A stretch of 64,000 nucleotides of DNA. Origin: Steromphala cineraria. Lineage: Eukaryota > Mollusca > Gastropoda > Trochida > Trochidae. Shown one piece after another: positions 42,849-54,904 of the stretch (the stretch's first letter is position 1; each line of letters starts with the position of its first letter). A program made the position numbers and the translations under genes. The notes under the pieces were generated by a model that was not told the DNA's origin, did not search any database, and worked only from the letters and a program-made list of their open reading frames with translations. The stretch is from NCBI GenBank assembly GCA_916613615.1, contig OU744730.1:36627315-36691314 (forward strand). Reading direction: 5' to 3'.

Positions 42849-43990
42849 GCAACTTCTTCTCCAGGGCCTGGATTTTCGAAGCTCTCTTAGTGCTAAGATA
42901 GTCGTAAGTACCATACATTAACATTGGCCTACGACTATCTTAGCACTAAGAGAGCTTCGAAAATCTAGGCCCAGGACCATAAGGCCTAGAAAGCTGAAAC
43001 TTTGTGTACAGACTCCTTGGCTAGTGGGGACTATAAATTGTAGCTTTGGTGACCCTGTGACCCCTAATAAGGGCCACAGGGGCCACACCCTAAAAACCTA
43101 TTTTCATCTTCTTCTTTAGAACCATAAGGCCTAGAAAGCTGAAACCCTGTGTACAGACTCCTTGGCTAGTGGGGATTATAAATTGTAGCTTTGATGGCCC
43201 TGTGACCCCTAATAAGGGCCACAGGGGCAACGCCCTTAAAACCTATTTTCATCTTCTTCCCCTAAACCATGTAGCCTAGAAAGCTGAAACTTTGTGTACA
43301 GATTCCTTGGCTAGTGAGGATTTTCAATTGTAGCCTTGGTGGCCCTGTGACCCCTAATAAGGGCCATAGGGGCCACGCCCTAAAAACCTATTTTCTACTT
43401 CTTCTCCAGAACCATAAGGACTAGAAAGCTTAAACTTTGTGTACAGACTCCTTGGCTATTGTGGATTATAAATTGTAGCTTTGGTGGCCCTGTGACCCCT
43501 AATAAGGTCCACAGGGGCCACACCCTTAAAACCTATTTTCATCTTCTTCAGAACCATGAGACCTAGAAAGCTGAAACTTTGTGTACAGACTCCTTGGCTA
43601 GTGAGGATTATAAATTGTAGCTTTGGTGGCCCTGTGACCCCTAATAAGCACCACAGGGGCCATGTCCTAAAACCTATTTTCACCTTCTTCGCCAGAAGCA
43701 TATGGCCTAGAAAGCTGAAACTTTGTGTACAGACTCCTTGACTAGTAAAGATTATGAATTGTAGCTTTTGTGACCCTGTTGCCCCTAATAAAGGCAACAG
43801 GAACGTCCTTCAAATCTATTTTCATCTTCTTCTCCTGAAGTATAAAGCCTAAATAACTAAAACTTGTCGCCTATATATTTAATTTTAATGATTGGTGATC
43901 CTGTGGCCTCTACAAAGGGGGAATCACATTGCCACACTCTACAGCATAATTGATGATGAAGCCTGATGAGCTACAGAGCCAATGGCTCTA
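42849..43990 (+). mobile_element. Family A copy 5, 5'-truncated, with a nested foldback element
   Basis: About six core monomers with GAAAGCTGAAACTTTGTGTA and CTCCTTGGCTAGTG. The monomer palindromes are of the CCCTGTGACCC...GGGCCACAGGG type. The 3' end is CCTGATGAGCTACAGAGCCA with a perfect AGAGCC-AAT-GGCTCT hairpin (43975-43989). The 5' TAGCTCATC end is absent. The monomers are close to those of copy 3 at 20.3 kb. Confidence 0.75.
42865..42971. mobile_element. 107-bp foldback element with CAG target duplication
   Basis: Two arms of about 43 bp, such as GAAGCTCTCTTAGTGCTAAG and its complement, are inverted around a loop of about 20 bp, with one or two mismatches. The ends are GGCC. Direct repeats CAG lie at 42862-42864 and 42972-42974. 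Removing it restores the family A phrase CTTCTCCAGGACCATAAGG. A 3-bp duplication suggests a PIF/Harbinger-like origin, which is inference. Confidence 0.8.
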
Positions 43991-45160
43991 TTTTTTTCAT
44001 GAAAATAATTTATGCTACACTAATTGAACATGAATTTCTATGAAAAAAAACGTCACCATTCGAATATAACTGGCATGGCTCTGTATCTTTATTGCCCGTA
44101 AGGAAATGTGTGGTATGTTTATGATTTATGATTCAGCTTTACCTACATTCAGGTTATATCTCAATAAACAGTAGCAAAAGTAGTTCAAGATGTCGCATTG
44201 CAATCTGTCAATCAAATAAACAATGAAATTGAAAACAAAGCCTGCACCAAGTGAACTCGCAAACAGCTGATCGGATTCTTTCAAACTCTGTGCAGCACTT
44301 GTGACAGGAGAAGCGTAATCAAGCGCGTTACGCTATGCCTAAACACTGTAAGGATACCAAACGGGTAATCTTAAAAAACTGGTACATTGCGACTGTCGAA
44401 GATCACTGTCTTTACCGTAGAGGTTGAGAATAAATTGCGGTTACATCTATAACGTTTTAGAAACACAGCAGCATTGGCTTCTCATTTAGCATAACACACT
44501 CTGCTGATCTGTCCGAGAATTACTTCAGACCTATCAGTAGTAGAGGCCGGTTTGATGTTTGTATAGGCTAATCATATCAAAAGTAGGCTTACTTTGGATA
44601 ACAATAATAGAAAGTGTGAATACATGATGTAAAACTTACCTCTAAACTCAAGTAAGAAACAGGAAAAGCGTCACTGCCGATAACACGAGATGTAAACAGC
44701 TATGGTGACGTCAAACATGGCGTTCTGGGGGAAAGAAATTTACAGACTATCAAAATTCCAGCCCCCTGAATTTGGAATTCAGCCCCATACAACCCAACCT
44801 CACAATCCATAAAATGAGCACGTAAAACACGTGTAAAACCCTGATATGTGGCCTATAACAATGGTCCAACCCCCCCACCCCCGAGCATCAAAGTTAGAAA
44901 TCTCAGCCCCCGCCCACTGAGCGGGGAAAATTAATTTCGGAAAAGTCTCTGCCCTTAGGAAATTGACCTCCCCACCCCCCCCACCCCAACTGAGCAGAGA
45001 ATTTCAAAATCTGAAACAATCCCCACAACTGAAATTGGTGCTACGGGTCTGGCTTATGTTACGGTACATCATTTTAAAATTACTTGAATTGTTTTTGCAA
45101 TTTTCATATCTGAATTGATTACAAGTGTCTGAAATCACATAGTCTACATACTTTATTTTA
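43991..45160. other. Intronic stretch with a C-rich patch
   Basis: No gene recognised. The patch at 44865-45000 has runs such as CCCCCCCACCCC and a duplicated phrase (CTGAGC(G/A)GGGA/GAGAA type). The rest is AT-rich. Confidence 0.45.
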
Positions 45161-45371
45161 GATTTGTTGACCTTGTGGCCCCTTCTAAATCCTATTTTCA
45201 TTTTCTTCCCCATAAGCACAAGGCATCTAATGATGAAATGTTGTCTAAAGAATCCTTAATGGGGATTCTAACAATATTGAATAACTAAGGGGGGACTACA
45301 TGTACCACACCCTAAATCAAAATTGAAGATATATCTTGATAAGCTACAGTGACAATGGCTCTTTTTTTTCA
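45161..45371 (+). mobile_element. Family A copy 6 remnant abutting exon 3
   Basis: Core phrases (CCTATTTTCATTTTCTTCC, GGGGATTCTAA) are followed by the 3' end GATAAGCTACAGTGACAATG and GGCTC. The terminal T run (TTTTTTTT) and the CAG at 45370-45372 form the polypyrimidine tract and 3' splice site of the next exon. Confidence 0.65.
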
Positions 45372-45372
45372 G

Positions 45373-45475
45373 ATTTGTATCGCATTCTATCATGTGGCGC
45401 TGACAACTACATAAAAGTGATTGACATCAGCACAGGATCTGAAATTTTCACGAAAGATGTTCAGGATGAAATATT
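45373..45475 (+). CDS. NSMAF: WD40 exon 3 of the FAN-like gene
   Basis: Bounded by TTTTTTTTCAG| and |GTAAGT. Starting with the G from exon 2 it reads DLYRILSCGADNYIKVIDIS and then TGSEIFTKDVQDEI, leaving TT for exon 4. The unusual VID..TG in place of the WD dipeptide is also found in the matching FAN blade, which strengthens the assignment. Read-through into the intron meets TAA at 45477, so a retained intron would stop translation at once and would not translate the minisatellite in this frame. Confidence 0.75.
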
Positions 45476-45480
45476 GTAAG

Positions 45481-48400
45481 TGTACCTCCTGTCATGTATC
45501 TGTGTCTCCTCCTGTTATGTATCTGTGTCTCCTCCAGTCATGTATCTGTGTCTCCTCCTGTCATGTATGTGTCACCTCCTGTCATGTATCTGTGTCACCT
45601 CCTGTCATGTATCTGTGTCACCTCCTGTCATGTATCTGTGTCTCCTCCTGTCATGTATCTGTGTCACCTCCTGTCATGTATCTGTGTCTCCTCCTGTCAT
45701 GTATCTGTGTCACCTCCTGTCATGTATCTAAGTCTCCTCCTGTCATGTATCTGTGTCTCCTCCTGTTATGTATCTGTGTCTCCTCCATTCATGTATCTGT
45801 GTCTCCTCCATTCATGTATCTGTGGCACCTCCTGTCATGTATCTGTGTCACCTCCTGTCATGTATCTGTGTCTCCTCCTGTCATGTATCTGTGTCACCTC
45901 CTGTCATGTATCTGTGTCTCCTCCTGTCATGTATCTGTGTCACCTCCAGTCATGTATCTGTGTCTCCTCCATTCATTTATCTGTGTCTCCTCCATTCATG
46001 TATCTGTGTCTCCTCCTGTTATGTATCTGTGTCTCCTCCTGTCATGTATCTGTGTCTCCTCCAGTCATGTATCTGTGTCTCCTCCAGTCATGTATCTGTG
46101 TCTCCTCCATTCATGTATCTGTGTCTCCTCCATTCATGTATCTGTGTCTCCTCCTGTTATGTATCTGTGTCACCTCCAGTCATGTATCTGTGTCTCCTCC
46201 ATTCATGTATCTGTGTCTCCTCCATTCATGTATCTGTGTCTCCTCCATTCATGTATCTGTGTCTCCTCCATTCATGTATCTGTGTCTCCTCCATTCATTT
46301 ATCTGTGTCTCCTCCAGTCATGTATCTGTGTCTCCTCCATTCATTTATCTGTGTCTCCTCCAGTCCTGTATCTGTGTCTCCTCCAGTCATGTATCTGTGT
46401 CTCCTCCTGTCATGTATCTGTGTCTCCTCCTGTCAGGTATCTGTGTCTCCTCCTGTTATGTATCTGTGTCTCCTCCATTCATTTATCTGTGTCTCCTCCT
46501 GTCATGTATCTGTGTCTCCTCCTGTCATGTATCTGTGTCTCCTCCTGTCATGTATCTGTGTCTCCTCCATTCATGTATCTGTGTCACCTCCTGTCATGTA
46601 TCTGTGTCCCCTCCATTCATGTATCTGTGTCTCCTCCTGTCATGTATCTGTGTCTCCTCCTGTCATGTATCTGTGTCTCCTCCTGTCATGTATCTGTGTC
46701 TCCTCCATTCATGTATCTGTGTCTCCTCCTGTCATGTATCTGTGTCTCCTCCATTCATGTATCTGTGTCACCTCCAGTCATGTATCTGTGTCTCCTCCTG
46801 TCATGTATCTGTGTCTCCTCCAGTCATGTATCTGTGTCTCCTCCTGTCATGTATCTGTGTCTCCTCCTGTCATGTATCTGTGTCTCCTCCTGTCATGTAT
46901 CTGTGTCCCCTCCATTCATGTATCTGTGTCCCCTCCATTCATGTATCTGTGTCTCCTCCTGTCATGTATCTGTGTCTCCTCCTGTCATGTATCTGTGTCT
47001 CCTCCTGTTATGTATCTGTGTCTCCTCCATTCATTTATCTGTGTCTCCTCCAGTCATGTATCTGTGTCTCCTCCATTCATTTATCTGTGTCTCCTCCAGT
47101 CATGTATCTGTGTCTCCTCCAGTCATGTATCTGTGTCTCCTCCTGTCATGTATCTGTGTCTCCTCCTGTCAGGTATCTGTGTCTCCTCCTGTTATGTATC
47201 TGTGTCTCCTCCATTCATTTATCTGTGTCTCCTCCTGTCATGTATCTGTGTCTCCTCCTGTCATGTATCTGTGTCTCCTCCTGTCATGTATCTGTGTCTC
47301 CTCCATTCATGTATCTGTGTCACCTCCTGTCATGTATCTGTGTCCCCTCCATTCATGTATCTGTGTCTCCTCCTGTCATGTATCTGTGTCTCCTCCTGTC
47401 ATGTATCTGTGTCTCCTCCTGTCATGTATCTGTGTCTCCTCCATTCATGTATCTGTGTCTCCTCCTGTCATGTATCTGTGTCTCCTCCATTCATGTATCT
47501 GTGTCACCTCCAGTCATGTATCTGTGTCTCCTCCTGTCATGTATCTGTGTCTCCTCCAGTCATGTATCTGTGTCTCCTCCTGTCATGTATCTGTGTCTCC
47601 TCCTGTCATGTATCTGTGTCTCCTCCTGTCATGTATCTGTGTCCCCTCCATTCATGTATCTGTGTCCCCTCCATTCATGTATCTGTGTCTCCTCCTGTCA
47701 TGTATCTGTGTCTCCTCCTGTCATGTATCTGTGTCTCCTCCTGTTATGTATCTGTGTCTCCTCCTGTCATGTATCTGTGTCTCCTCCATTCATGTATCTG
47801 TGTCACCTCCAGTCATGTATCTGTGTCTCCTCCTGTCATGTATCTGTGTCTCCTCCAGTCATGTATCTGTGTCTCCTCCTGTCATGTATCTGTGTCTCCT
47901 CCAGTCATGTATCTGTGTCACCTCCTGTCATGTATCTGTGTCTCCTCCATTCATGTATCTGTGTCTCCTCCATGCATGTATCTGTGTCTCCTCCATTCAT
48001 GTATCTGTGTCTCCTCCATTCATGTATCTGTGTCTCCTCCATTCATGTATCTGTGTCTCCTCCTGTCATGTATCTGTGTCTCCTCCATTCATGTATCTGT
48101 GTCACCTCCTGTCATGTATCTGTGTCTCCTCCATTCATGTATCTGTGTCTCCTCCATTCATGTATCTGTGTCTCCTCCTGTCATGTATCTGTGTCTCCTC
48201 CTGTCATGTATCTGTGTCTCCTCCATTCATGTATCTGTGTCTCCTCCTGTTATGTATCTGTGTCTCCTCCTGTCATGTATCTGTGTCACCTCCAGTCATG
48301 TATCTGTGTCTCCTCCATTCATGTATCTGTGTCTCCTCCAGTCATGTATCTGTGTCTCCTCCAGTCATGCATCTGTGTCTCCTGTTATGTATCTGTGTCT

Positions 48401-51400
48401 CCTCCATTCATGTATCTGTGTCTCCTCCATTCATTTATCTGTGTCTCCTCCAGTCATGTATCTGTGTCTCCTCCATTCATGTATCTGTGTCTCCTCCATT
48501 CATGTATCTGTGTCTCCTCCTGTCATGTATCTGTGTCTCCTCCTGTTATGTATCTGTGTCTCCTCCTGTCATGTATCTGTGTCACCTCCTGTCATGTATC
48601 TGTGTCTCCTCCTGTCATGTATCTGTGTCTCCTCCATTCATGTATCTGTGTCTCCTCCTGTCATGTATCTGTGTCTCCTCCATTCATGTATCTGTGTCTC
48701 CTCCTGTCATGTATCTGTGTCACCTCCAGTCATGTATCTGTGTCTCCTCCATTCATGTATCTGTGTCTCCTCCATTCATGTATCTGTGTCTCCTCCAGTT
48801 ATGTATCTGTGTCTCCTCCAGTCATGTATCTGTGTCTCCTCCATTCATGTATCTGTGTCACCTCCTGTCATGTATCTGTGTCTCCTCCATTCATGTATCT
48901 GTGTCTCCTCCTGTCATGTATCTGTGTCTCCTTCATTCATGTATCTGTGTCTCCTCCTGTCATGTATCTGTGTCTCCTCCTGTCATGTATCTGTGTCTCC
49001 TCCTGTCATGTATCTGTGTCTCCTCCTGTCATGTATCTGTGTCTCCTCCAGTCATGTATCTGTGTCTCCTCCAGTCATGTATCTGTGTCTCCTCCTGTCA
49101 TGTATCTGTCTCTCCTCCTGTTATGCATCTGTGTCTCCTGTCATGTATCTGTGTCTCCTGTCATGTATCTGTGTCACCTCCAGTCATGTATCTGTGTCCC
49201 CTCCATTCATGTATCTGTGTCTCCTCCTGTCATGTATCTGTGTCTCCTCCATTCATGTATCTGTGTCTCCTCCATTCATGTATCTGTGTCTCCTCCTGTC
49301 ATGTATCTGTGTCTCCTCCAGTCATGTATCTGTGTCACCTCCAGTCATTTACCTGTGTCACCTCCTGTCATGTATCTGTGTCTCCTCCATTCATGTATCT
49401 GTGTCTCCTCCTGTCATGTATCTGTGTCTCCTTCATTCATGTATCTGTGTCTCCTCCTGTCATGTATCTGTGTCTCCTCCTGTCATGTATCTGTGTCTCC
49501 TCCTGTCATGTATCTGTGTCTCCTCCTGTCATGTATCTGTGTCTCCTCCAGTCATGTATCTGTGTCTCCTCCAGTCATGTATCTGTGTCTCCTCCTGTCA
49601 TGTATCTGTGTCTCCTCCTGTTATGCATCTGTGTCTCCTGTCATGTATCTGTGTCTCCTCCTGTCATGTATCTGTGTCTCCTCCAGTCATGTATCTGTGT
49701 CCCCTCCATTCATGTATCTGTGTCTCCTCCTGTCATGTATCTGTGTCTCCTCCATTCATGTATCTGTGTCTCCTCCATTCATGTATCTGTGTCTCCTCCA
49801 TTCATGTATCTGTGTCTCCTCCAGTTATGTATCTGTGTCTCCTCCAGTCATGTATCTGTGTCTCCTCCATTCATGTATCTGTGTCTCCTCCAGTTATGTA
49901 TCTGTGTCACCTCCAGTCATGTATCTGTGTCACCTCCTGTTATGTATCTGTGTCTCCTCCTGTCATGTATCTGTGTCACCTCCTGTCATGTATCTGTGTC
50001 TCCTCCTGTCATGTATCTGTGTCTCCTCCATTCATGTATCTGTGTCTCCTCCTGTCATGTATCTGTGTCTCCTCCATTCATGTATCTGTGTCTCCTCCTG
50101 TCATGTATCTGTGTCACCTCCAGTCATGTATCTGTGTCTCCTCCATTCATGTATCTGTGTCTCCTCCATTCATGTATCTGTGTCTCCTCCAGTTATGTAT
50201 CTGTGTCTCCTCCAGTCATGTATCTGTGTCTCCTCCATTCATGTATCTGTGTCTCCTCCAGTTATGTATCTGTGTCACCTCCAGTCATGTATCTGTGTCA
50301 CCTCCTGTCATGTATCTGTGTCTCCTCAATTCATGTATCTGTGTCTCCTCCTGTCATGTATCTGTGTCTCCTTCATTCATGTATCTGTGTCTCCTCCTGT
50401 CATGTATCTGTGTCTCCTCCTGTCATGTATCTGTGTCTCCTCCTGTCATGTATCTGTGTCTCCTCCTGTCATGTATCTGTGTCTCCTCCAGTCATGTATC
50501 TGTGTCTCCTCCAGTCATGTATCTGTGTCTCCTCCTGTCATGTATCTGTCTCTCCTCCTGTTATGCATCTGTGTCTCCTGTCATGTATCTGTGTCTCCTG
50601 TCATGTATCTGTGTCACCTCCAGTCATGTATCTGTGTCCCCTCCATTCATGTATCTGTGTCTCCTCCTGTCATGTATCTGTGTCTCCTCCATTCATGTAT
50701 CTGTGTCTCCTCCATTCATGTATCTGTGTCTCCTCCTGTCATGTATCTGTGTCTCCTCCAGTCATGTATCTGTGTCACCTCCAGTCATTTACCTGTGTCA
50801 CCTCCTGTCATGTATCTGTGTCTCCTCCATTCATGTATCTGTGTCTCCTCCTGTCATGTATCTGTGTCTCCTTCATTCATGTATCTGTGTCTCCTCCTGT
50901 CATGTATCTGTGTCTCCTCCTGTCATGTATCTGTGTCTCCTCCTGTCATGTATCTGTGTCTCCTCCTGTCATGTATCTGTGTCTCCTCCAGTCATGTATC
51001 TGTGTCTCCTCCAGTCATGTATCTGTGTCTCCTCCTGTCATGTATCTGTGTCTCCTCCTGTCATGTATCTGTGTCTCCTCCAGTCATGTATCTGTGTCCC
51101 CTCCATTCATGTATCTGTGTCTCCTGTCATGTATCTGTGTCTCCTGTCATGTATCTGTGTCTCCTCCATTCATGTATCTGTGTCTCCTCCTGTCATGTAT
51201 CTGTGTCTCCTCCTGTTATGTATCTGTGTCTCCTCCATTCATGTATCTGTGTCTCCTCCTGTCATGTATCTGTGTCTCCTCCTGTCATGTATCTGTGTCA
51301 CCTCCTGTCATGTATCTGTGTCTCCTCCTGTCATGTATCTGTGTCACCTCCAGTCATGTATCTGTGTCCCCTCCATTCATGTATCTGTGTCTCCTCCTGT

Positions 51401-52585
51401 CATGTATCTGTGTCTCCTCCATTCATGTATCTGTGTCTCCTCCATTCATGTATCTGTGTCTCCTCCTGTCATGTATCTGTGTCTCCTCCTGTCATGTATC
51501 TGTGTCTCCTCCTGTCATGTATCTGTGTCTCCTCCATTCATGTATCTGGGTCTCCTCCATTCATGTATCTGTGTCCCCTCCATTCATGTATCTGTGTCTC
51601 CTCCTGTTATGTATCTGTGTCTCCTCCAGTCATGTATCTGTGTCACCTCCAGTCATGTATCTGTGTCTCCTCCTGTCATGTATCTGTGTCACCTCCTGTC
51701 ATGTATCTGTGTCTCCTCCAGTCATGTATCTGTGTCTCCTGTCATGTATCTGTGTCTCCTTCATTCATGTATCTGTGTCTCCTCCATTCATGTATCTGTG
51801 TCACCTCCTGTCATGTATCTGTGTCACCTCCAGTCATGTATCTGTGTCACCTCCTGTCATGTATCTGTGTCTCCTCCTGTTATGTATCTGTGTCTCCTCC
51901 AGTCATGTATCTGTGTCTCCTCCATTCATGTATCTGTGTCTCCTCCATTCATGTATCTGTGTCTCCTCCATTCATGTATCTGTGTCTCCTCCATTCATGT
52001 ATCTGTGTCTCCTCCATTCATGTATCTGTGTCTCCTGTCATGTATCTGTGTCTCCTTCATTCATGTATCTGTGTCTCCTTCATTCATGTATCTGTGTCTC
52101 CTCCATTCATGTATCTGTGTCTCCTCCAGTCATGTATCTGTGTCTCCTCCTGTCATGTATCTGTGTCTCCTCCTGTTACGCATCTGTGTCTCCTGTCATG
52201 TATCTGTGTCTCCTGTCATGTATCTGTGTCTCCTTCATTCATGTATCTGTGTCTCCTCCATTCATGTATCTGTGTCTCCTCCTGTCATGTATCTGTGTCT
52301 CCTTCATTCATGTATCTGTGTCTCCTTCATTCATGTATCTGTGTCTCCTCCAGTCATGTATCTGTGTCTCCTCCGGTCATGTATCTGTGTCTCCTGTCAT
52401 GTATCTGTGTCTCCTCCATTCATGTATCTGTGGCACCTCCTGTCATGTATCTGTGGCACCTCCTGTCATGTATCTGTGGCACCTCCTGCCATGTATCTGT
52501 GTCTCCTCCATTCATGTATCTGTGTCTCCTCCTGTCATGTATCTGTGTCTCCTCCTGTCATGTATCTGTGGCATCTCCTTTCATG
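45481..52585 (+). repeat. 7.1-kb minisatellite, ~310 units of 23 bp
   Basis: The unit is TCATGTATCTGTG followed by TCTCCTCCTG. Variation is confined to a few sites: TCTCC/CACC/CCCC, TG/AG/AT before T, C/T in TCA/TTA, and G/T in ATG/ATT. A minority of units are 20 bp through a 3-bp loss, and one near 45567 lacks 2 bp. The array starts five bases after the exon 3 donor. The unit has no stop in any + frame and 23 is not a multiple of three. All three frames are therefore open for about 2300 codons with the same cyclic peptide. It is intronic, and these frames should not be annotated as genes. Confidence 0.95.
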
Positions 52586-52966
52586 AGAAAAATGACAAAC
52601 GTGGCAAATTCTCGAAAGTTTTTTTCCGGCTAGAGGAAATGTATTCTTTCGTATGGACTTTGTTGTTTGTTTGGCACTTGCTAGTATTTATTTATATAAT
52701 ACATAAGCTCCCTTAGACTGATAGAGATTTTTTCTTCACCTTTGTAAACACTGGGTGCTGTAAATTTCTCGCGGGTCAGTCGGCAAGACATGTTTGTTTA
52801 CATGCTCTTTTTCTTTCAGGCTTTGTTATGATGCTTGCTTTGGGAAGCTTTTTTACATAACTTATATGCCTTAGAGTAGGATGCTACCTCTCTTTTGTTG
52901 TTGATATGCACACATGTATCTTTCTATCTACATATTTGCATACAAACTTTTCTTTGATATGATTGC
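52586..52966. other. Spacer between minisatellite and YR element
   Basis: AT-rich, no recognised feature. It may contain the left end of the YR retrotransposon, but I could not define it. Confidence 0.4.
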
Positions 52967-53570
52967 TTGGAGTTGTCGTCAGAGCGTTCGGAGTCGGACA
53001 TGGAGGTCGAGAGAGATGCTTTGTCCGATGCTGTCGACCTGTCAATAACTTCTGCTCTGTGGGAGATCCGTGGCCAGATTGTCAAGGCTTTCCTGCAGAC
53101 CGCTGTTCCGCAACAGGAGGCTGACCCCGCTGAGTTCCGGCCCCCCGGTGGGGCTTTCGCTTCGCAGCTTCACAAGCGGTACCCATTGGGTAGGGAGGGA
53201 TTGTTTGACATCCCTGTCTGCGATGATGATGTGCTGGCCTCGATCAGCCTGGAGTCTCTTGGACTCCGGGGCCGGTGCGTGCCCCCCTTCCGCGTCGGTG
53301 ACGCCTTCTTGCGACAGCTATTTTGGACGTTTTGGACAAAAAGGCAAAAAGCAGAAAGGACAGCGTCGCTCCAAGGGGCAGCAGCAGTCTTTTCGGGGGA
53401 GTGGGGGCGCAAACAAGGGCCCCTAATCCCCTCTGTGCTTGAGTCTGTAAGTCGTCAGGGGGCCGGAGTGCCGCCAGTGACGATAGACGTTGCCTCGATG
53501 AATCGCCAGGGAGCCGGAGTGCCGCCGATGACGGTAGACGACGCCTCGGTGAACGCCAGGGGGCCAGAGT
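52967..53570 (+). pseudogene. gag-like region of the YR element
   Basis: The 52967 frame begins acidic (SSERSESDMEVERDALSD). It shifts near 53320 into a frame reading GQKGKKQKGQRRSKGQQQ, a basic Gln/Gly-rich nucleic-acid-binding tail. Then follow about two and a half copies of a 54-bp unit (RQGAGVPPVTIDVASMN and variants, 53455-53570). The function is inferred from position and composition. Confidence 0.55.
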
Positions 53571-54130
53571 GCCCGGTAGGAGGCCGCCTCTCTCATTTCC
53601 TATCGGAATGGGAGAAGGCCACGTCCAATGCCTGGGTCCTGTCCACGCTCAGGGACGGACATTTGCCTCTATGGAAGAATGGGCCACCTTGTTCTACAGG
53701 AGTAAGGAGCACCCCGGTGCTGTCCTCTCAGGAGAAGCCGGAAGTCCTTCGAGCCGAGGTCGTAGCATTGCTCGACAAGGCAGCCATCGAAGTAGTCCCG
53801 GAGGGTCAGGAGGAGGTCGGGTACTACTCGACCTACTTCCTGGTCACCAAAAAGGACGGAGGCTTCCGGCCCATCCTGAATCTGAAGCATCTCAACAAAA
53901 TGTTGCAAGTGCCTTCTTTCAAGATGGAGACCTTGAGGTCAGTGATAGTGGCCGGAGAGACAGGGGATTGGCTTTCGTCAATCGATCTCAAGGATGCTTA
54001 TCTTCACGTTCCAATGCACCCCCAGTTCAAGAAGTACCTTCGCTTCGCCTTCGACCGGGTGTGCTACCAGTTTTGTGTGCTCCCCTTCGGCATCTCTACG
54101 GCGCCAAGGGAGTTTACCAAGCTGTTGCTG
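53571..54130 (+). pseudogene. YR-element RT, N-terminal half
   Basis: Reads YYSTYFLVTKKDGGFRPILN, SIDLKDAYLHVPMHP and FCVLPFGISTAPREFTKLL: the fingers and first palm motifs of DIRS/Ngaro-type RT. The expected YxDD motif is absent, because the sequence jumps after TKLLL to unrelated-looking residues (IPAQVQQALAQ) that belong further along. An internal deletion removed the catalytic centre. Confidence 0.8.
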
Positions 54131-54680
54131 ATTCCGGCTCAGGTTCAACAGGCGTTAGCCCAGCTGTGGTCACACGCAGGCAGCCTGGAGCAGTCAGTAG
54201 CTGTCCCCGAGTGGGAGTCGTTGGAGTTCCTGCTCTGGTGTGATCAGTACAACAGGTCATTCCAGTGTACCTTACGGGGGTGGACAATGTCCGGGCGGAC
54301 GCCTTGTCGCGTCTAATCCTGGCACCTCACGAATGGATGCTCCAACGGGGGACATTCGAGGTTATCTCCCAGTTGTACGGGTCATTGCAGGTGGATCTGT
54401 TTGCGTCCGGGAGGACACACAAGACACCTGTCTTCTGCTCCAGAATTCATGCCTCTCACGCTCTGGCAGCCGACGCCTTCGCGATAGACTGGACCGGCAA
54501 GGTTCTGTGGGCTTTCCCACCAGTTCCCTTGATTCCCAGAGTTCTGTCGCAGTTGGCCTGTCAACCAGCTCAGTTACTGGTGCTGCTGGCTCCACTTTGG
54601 ACGGCCCAGACGTGGTTTCCGTTGGTCCTCAGGTTTCTTGTACGGCCTCCTGTACTGTTACCCTGTTGACCGGGTCTGCT
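54131..54680 (+). pseudogene. YR-element RNase H end and linker
   Basis: The 54265 frame begins with the terminal RNase H block GVDNVRADALSRL. The conserved linker follows (VDLFASGRTHKTPVFCSR, DAFAIDWTGKVLWAFPPVPL), which joins RNase H to the recombinase in these elements. The first RNase H acidic blocks are missing, consistent with the same deletion. Confidence 0.75.
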
Positions 54681-54904
54681 GACACAGGAAGGGGTGCCAC
54701 ACCAGAACCCCAGCATTCAGTGGGTGGCTTGGCCTCTGTCAGGAGTCGCCTCCAGGAGAGCGGAATTCCTGCATGAGTTGCAGATAAAATTCTGGCTTCT
54801 AGGAGGGATTCACGAACGTTCAGTACGAGGATAGATGGGCCTGCTATGCGTGCTGGTGTGCAAATAGAGGGCTTCTCGATCCCTTTTCTGCGGGTCTGAT
54901 CCCG

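Noticed and set aside
45481..52585. CRISPR-like array
   Set aside because: Units are contiguous with no unique spacers, and the context is a eukaryotic intron.
45421..52716. Three giant overlapping open frames of about 2280-2430 codons
   Set aside because: They are a consequence of the stop-free 23-bp unit in an intron. The host reading frame stops at 45477 just past the donor, and the frames carry the same peptide in three registers.
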